Source of the DNA: Chloroflexota bacterium
Lineage (GTDB): Bacteria; Chloroflexota; Anaerolineae; B4-G1
DNA: 7,430 nt
NCBI GenBank assembly: GCA_003648125.1
Contig: QMOE01000099.1
Location: 1 to 7,430 of the forward strand
Direction of reading: 5' to 3'
The position numbers and the translations under genes are program-made. The notes under the pieces were generated by a model. That model made no database searches. It was not told the DNA's origin and saw nothing but the letters and a program-made list of their open reading frames with translations. This document shows, in pieces, positions 5,442-7,430 of the stretch. The first letter of the stretch is position 1, and each line of letters starts with the position of its first letter.

Positions 5442-6281
5442 ATGATGTCCAGGCCTGAAAAGTCCCCGGTGGGCGAGGAGCGGGCGTTCTATGCCTTGCT
5501 GGCTCACATCCGCCGCGAACGAAGGCTGGATTGCAGCCAATACAAGGAGAGTTTCCTGCGCCGCCGGTTGACGGTGCGTATGCGGGCGCGGGGCGTTGAC
5601 ACGTACCAGGCCTATCTGGGCGTGCTGCGCTCCGACCCGGCCGAGTTCGATGCCTTACTGGTTGCTTTCACCATCAACTTGTCTTATTTTTTCCGCGACG
5701 CGGCCGTCTTTGACGCGCTGCGTTATGCTGTTTTGGGAACCATCGTCGCCAAACGGGCCCAGTCCCGGCGTTTGACCGTGTGGAGCGCGGGGTGCGCTGG
5801 CGGCGAGGAGCCTTACTCTGTGGCCATGATCCTGACCGACTTGCTGGGGTCGGCCCTATCCAGGTGGGACGTGCAGATTCAGGCCACCGACATTGACGCG
5901 AATGTGTTGGCCCGCGCCCGCCGGGGAGTGTACAAGGCGCTCAGTTTTCAGGATTTGCGGGCCGATTTCGTGGAGCGGTACTTTGGTCGGGATGGAGACA
6001 CGTACACATTGCAGCCGGCTATCCGGCAACTGGTCACTTTCCGGCAGCACGATCTGATCGCCGCGCCGCCCTTGCCGCGCTACGATCTGATTTTGTGCCG
6101 CAACGTGCTGATCTACTTTGCCCGCGAGTATCAGGAGGGAATTGTGTGCCACCTGCTCGACTATTTGGAACCGGGCGGTTATCTGACGCTGGGTATGGCA
6201 GAGATGCTCCCGCTGGCGCTCTCTAGCCGCCTGGAGGCGGTGGACGGACGATTGCGTATCTATCGAAAAATGGAGGATTGA
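5442..6281 (+). CDS. cheR: Chemotaxis protein methyltransferase CheR
   Basis: 279 aa from the ATG at 5442; a GTG at 5439 and an ATG at 5445 are equally in frame. CheR transfers methyl groups from S-adenosylmethionine to glutamates of chemoreceptors. Residue numbers count from the GTG. N-terminal helical domain (about 15-85) with YxxSFLRRRLxxRM (35-48) and NLSYFFRD (80-87), the local form of the CheR NxTxFFR motif. SAM-binding motif VWSAGCAGGEEPYSVAM (114-130), the acidic strand end ATDID (149-153), and YDLILCRNVLIYF (215-227), all characteristic. There is no TPR or other extra domain, and the length is normal for the family. The receptor gene starts 3 nt after its stop, with the ribosome binding site inside the last codons of cheR, which supports their being enzyme and substrate. 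No good ribosome binding site precedes cheR itself. Confidence 0.95.
   Translation: MMSRPEKSPVGEERAFYALLAHIRRERRLDCSQYKESFLRRRLTVRMRARGVDTYQAYLGVLRSDPAEFDALLVAFTINLSYFFRDAAVFDALRYAVLGTIVAKRAQSRRLTVWSAGCAGGEEPYSVAMILTDLLGSALSRWDVQIQATDIDANVLARARRGVYKALSFQDLRADFVERYFGRDGDTYTLQPAIRQLVTFRQHDLIAAPPLPRYDLILCRNVLIYFAREYQEGIVCHLLDYLEPGGYLTLGMAEMLPLALSSRLEAVDGRLRIYRKMED
6272..6277 (+). promoter_or_regulatory. Ribosome binding site of the receptor gene, inside the end of cheR
   Basis: GGAGGA lies 7 nt before the ATG at 6285 and overlaps the last codons of cheR, so the two genes share one mRNA and their translation is probably coupled. Confidence 0.7.
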
Positions 6282-6284
6282 AAA

Positions 6285-7430
6285 ATGAGTGAACAAAATT
6301 CATCGCTCGTTGGGGAGCGGAACGGGCTGTTTGGCAAAATGAAGATCGCGCAGCGTATGCTCTCGCTCATTCTGATCGGCCTCCTTTTGGTCGTGGGGGC
6401 GCTGGTGAGCCTATCCGTCGTCAAACAAACCCGCATCGCCGAGCAGGAGGAAGACCGGCGCTTTGGGGATCATTACGTCAGCTTTTTGACGACGATAGAG
6501 GAGCACGGGGAGACCGCTTTGGCGTTGGCGATCAATTTTGCCCACACGCCCGACGTCCAGAGAACGTTCGCCGCGCGGGATCGGGAGGAGTTGACGCGGT
6601 TGACTTTGCCAGTTTATCGGGTGCTGAACGAAGAATTTGACATCCCCGTGTTTCATTTCCATCTGCCTCCGGCCACTTCCTTCCTGCGGCTGCACCTGTT
6701 GGAGCAGTACGGCGACGACCTTTCGGATTCCCGTCCTGCCGTCCTGCTGGCGAATGCTCAACAGACTGCCGTCGTTGGTTTGGAGAGGGGCGAAGGCGGG
6801 TTGGGCATCCGGGGCATCGCGCCGGTCAGTTACGAAGGAGAGCACATTGGAACGGTGGAACTGGGCCTGGATTTTGGGGAGCGGTTTTTGCGCCACTACA
6901 CAGAGCACTATGAACTGGACGTGAGCGTCTATTTGATTGAGAACGACGACCTGCGGCTCTACGCCTCGACTCTGGACGAACGGTTGCCCGTACCCCCAGA
7001 GGTATACGAGCAGGTGCGCGAGAGCGACGAGACCGTCACCAGCAGAATCTCGCACGCGGGCAACCACTATGGCGTGTTGGACGGGCCGCTGTATGATTAT
7101 TCCGGCGAACTGATCGGCGTCGTCGAAATCAGCGCGCTGCGCAACGACGTCGTGGGCGATATCCAGCGTGGCCGGAATGAATCATTGCTGGCAGGGGGAC
7201 TTGTTCTGGTGGTCGTGCTGGCTCTGGCCTACGTGAACGTCAAGCGCATCAGCGCCCCGCTGACGGCGATGAGCCGCGTGGCGAAGCGGGCGGCGGCGGG
7301 CGACTTGAGCCAGACCGTCCCCGTCACCACGGAGGATGAGGTGGGCGTGCTGGCCCGCGCCTTTAACCACATGATCGAAAACCTGCGTCACCTGCTGGAG
7401 CGGATTGGGGATACATCGCAGCAACTCTCC
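6285..7430 (+). CDS. Membrane chemoreceptor with dCache-like sensor and HAMP (3' end cut by window)
   Basis: The first 382 aa, still open at the window edge. A short cytoplasmic N-terminus is followed by TM1 (about 26-46), an extracellular region (about 47-297), TM2 (about 300-318) and a HAMP domain (about 319-372, with P325 and DEVGVLARAFNHM at 351-363). The outer region contains FHFHLPPATSFLRLH (123-137), QYGDDLSDSR (141-150) and GLGIRGIAPV (172-181). I recognise this pattern from the double-Cache sensors of the dCache_3 type (Pfam PF14827 from memory). The final residues, LRHLLERIGDTSQQLS, resemble the start of the signalling domain of methyl-accepting proteins, and cheR stands directly upstream, so a chemoreceptor is the most likely reading. 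A histidine kinase or phosphatase output cannot be excluded because the C-terminal domain is missing. The ligand cannot be told. Confidence 0.88.
   Translation, partial: MSEQNSSLVGERNGLFGKMKIAQRMLSLILIGLLLVVGALVSLSVVKQTRIAEQEEDRRFGDHYVSFLTTIEEHGETALALAINFAHTPDVQRTFAARDREELTRLTLPVYRVLNEEFDIPVFHFHLPPATSFLRLHLLEQYGDDLSDSRPAVLLANAQQTAVVGLERGEGGLGIRGIAPVSYEGEHIGTVELGLDFGERFLRHYTEHYELDVSVYLIENDDLRLYASTLDERLPVPPEVYEQVRESDETVTSRISHAGNHYGVLDGPLYDYSGELIGVVEISALRNDVVGDIQRGRNESLLAGGLVLVVVLALAYVNVKRISAPLTAMSRVAKRAAAGDLSQTVPVTTEDEVGVLARAFNHMIENLRHLLERIGDTSQQLS

Noticed and set aside
6411..7067. Long open frame on the - strand (218 aa)
   Set aside because: It is antisense to the receptor gene, whose reading frame has clear domains; GC-rich codon use gives such shadows.

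Overview
The window reads as GC-rich bacterial chromosome, densely coded on the + strand, with repeat-filled gaps between operons. The gene families (GAF plus SpoIIE-type phosphatases, stand-alone receivers, STAS/RsbW pairs) and the types of dispersed palindromic repeats remind me of Chloroflexota of the Anaerolineae kind. That is an impression from memory, not a demonstrated placement. No rRNA, tRNA, CRISPR array or transposase gene was seen.

Region 1 (1-294) is non-coding. It holds two dispersed-type palindromic repeats and ends in a promoter placed so that the first gene is probably read from a leaderless mRNA. Region 2 (295-4296) is a signalling cluster of five genes on one strand: a GAF/PP2C phosphatase of the RsbU type, a soluble HisKA protein with a receiver at its C-terminus and a badly decayed ATPase domain, a STAS anti-sigma-factor antagonist (RsbV type), an RsbW-type serine kinase, and a single-domain receiver. 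The first two genes and the STAS/RsbW pair overlap by 4 bp each. Together they form a partner-switching circuit: the kinase would phosphorylate the STAS serine, the phosphatase would remove that phosphate, and the receiver proteins would feed in two-component signals. No sigma factor is present, so the output is open.

Region 3 (4297-5441) holds the soluble inorganic pyrophosphatase gene ppa, isolated between two repeat islands. The upstream island (4326-4396) and the downstream one (5160-5203) share a palindromic core whose inner stem shows a compensatory base-pair change. The downstream gap is the most structured DNA in the window. A small element of about 89 bp with 12-bp terminal inverted repeats is flanked by a 9-10 bp direct repeat, as expected of a transposed miniature element. 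It sits inside a larger element bounded by 24-bp imperfect inverted repeats and carrying two mirror-image hairpins.

Region 4 (5442-7430) begins a chemotaxis-type operon: a CheR methyltransferase, then, 3 nt later and with its ribosome binding site inside the end of cheR, a membrane receptor with a double-Cache-like sensor and a HAMP domain, cut by the window edge. CheR and this receptor are the expected enzyme and substrate pair.
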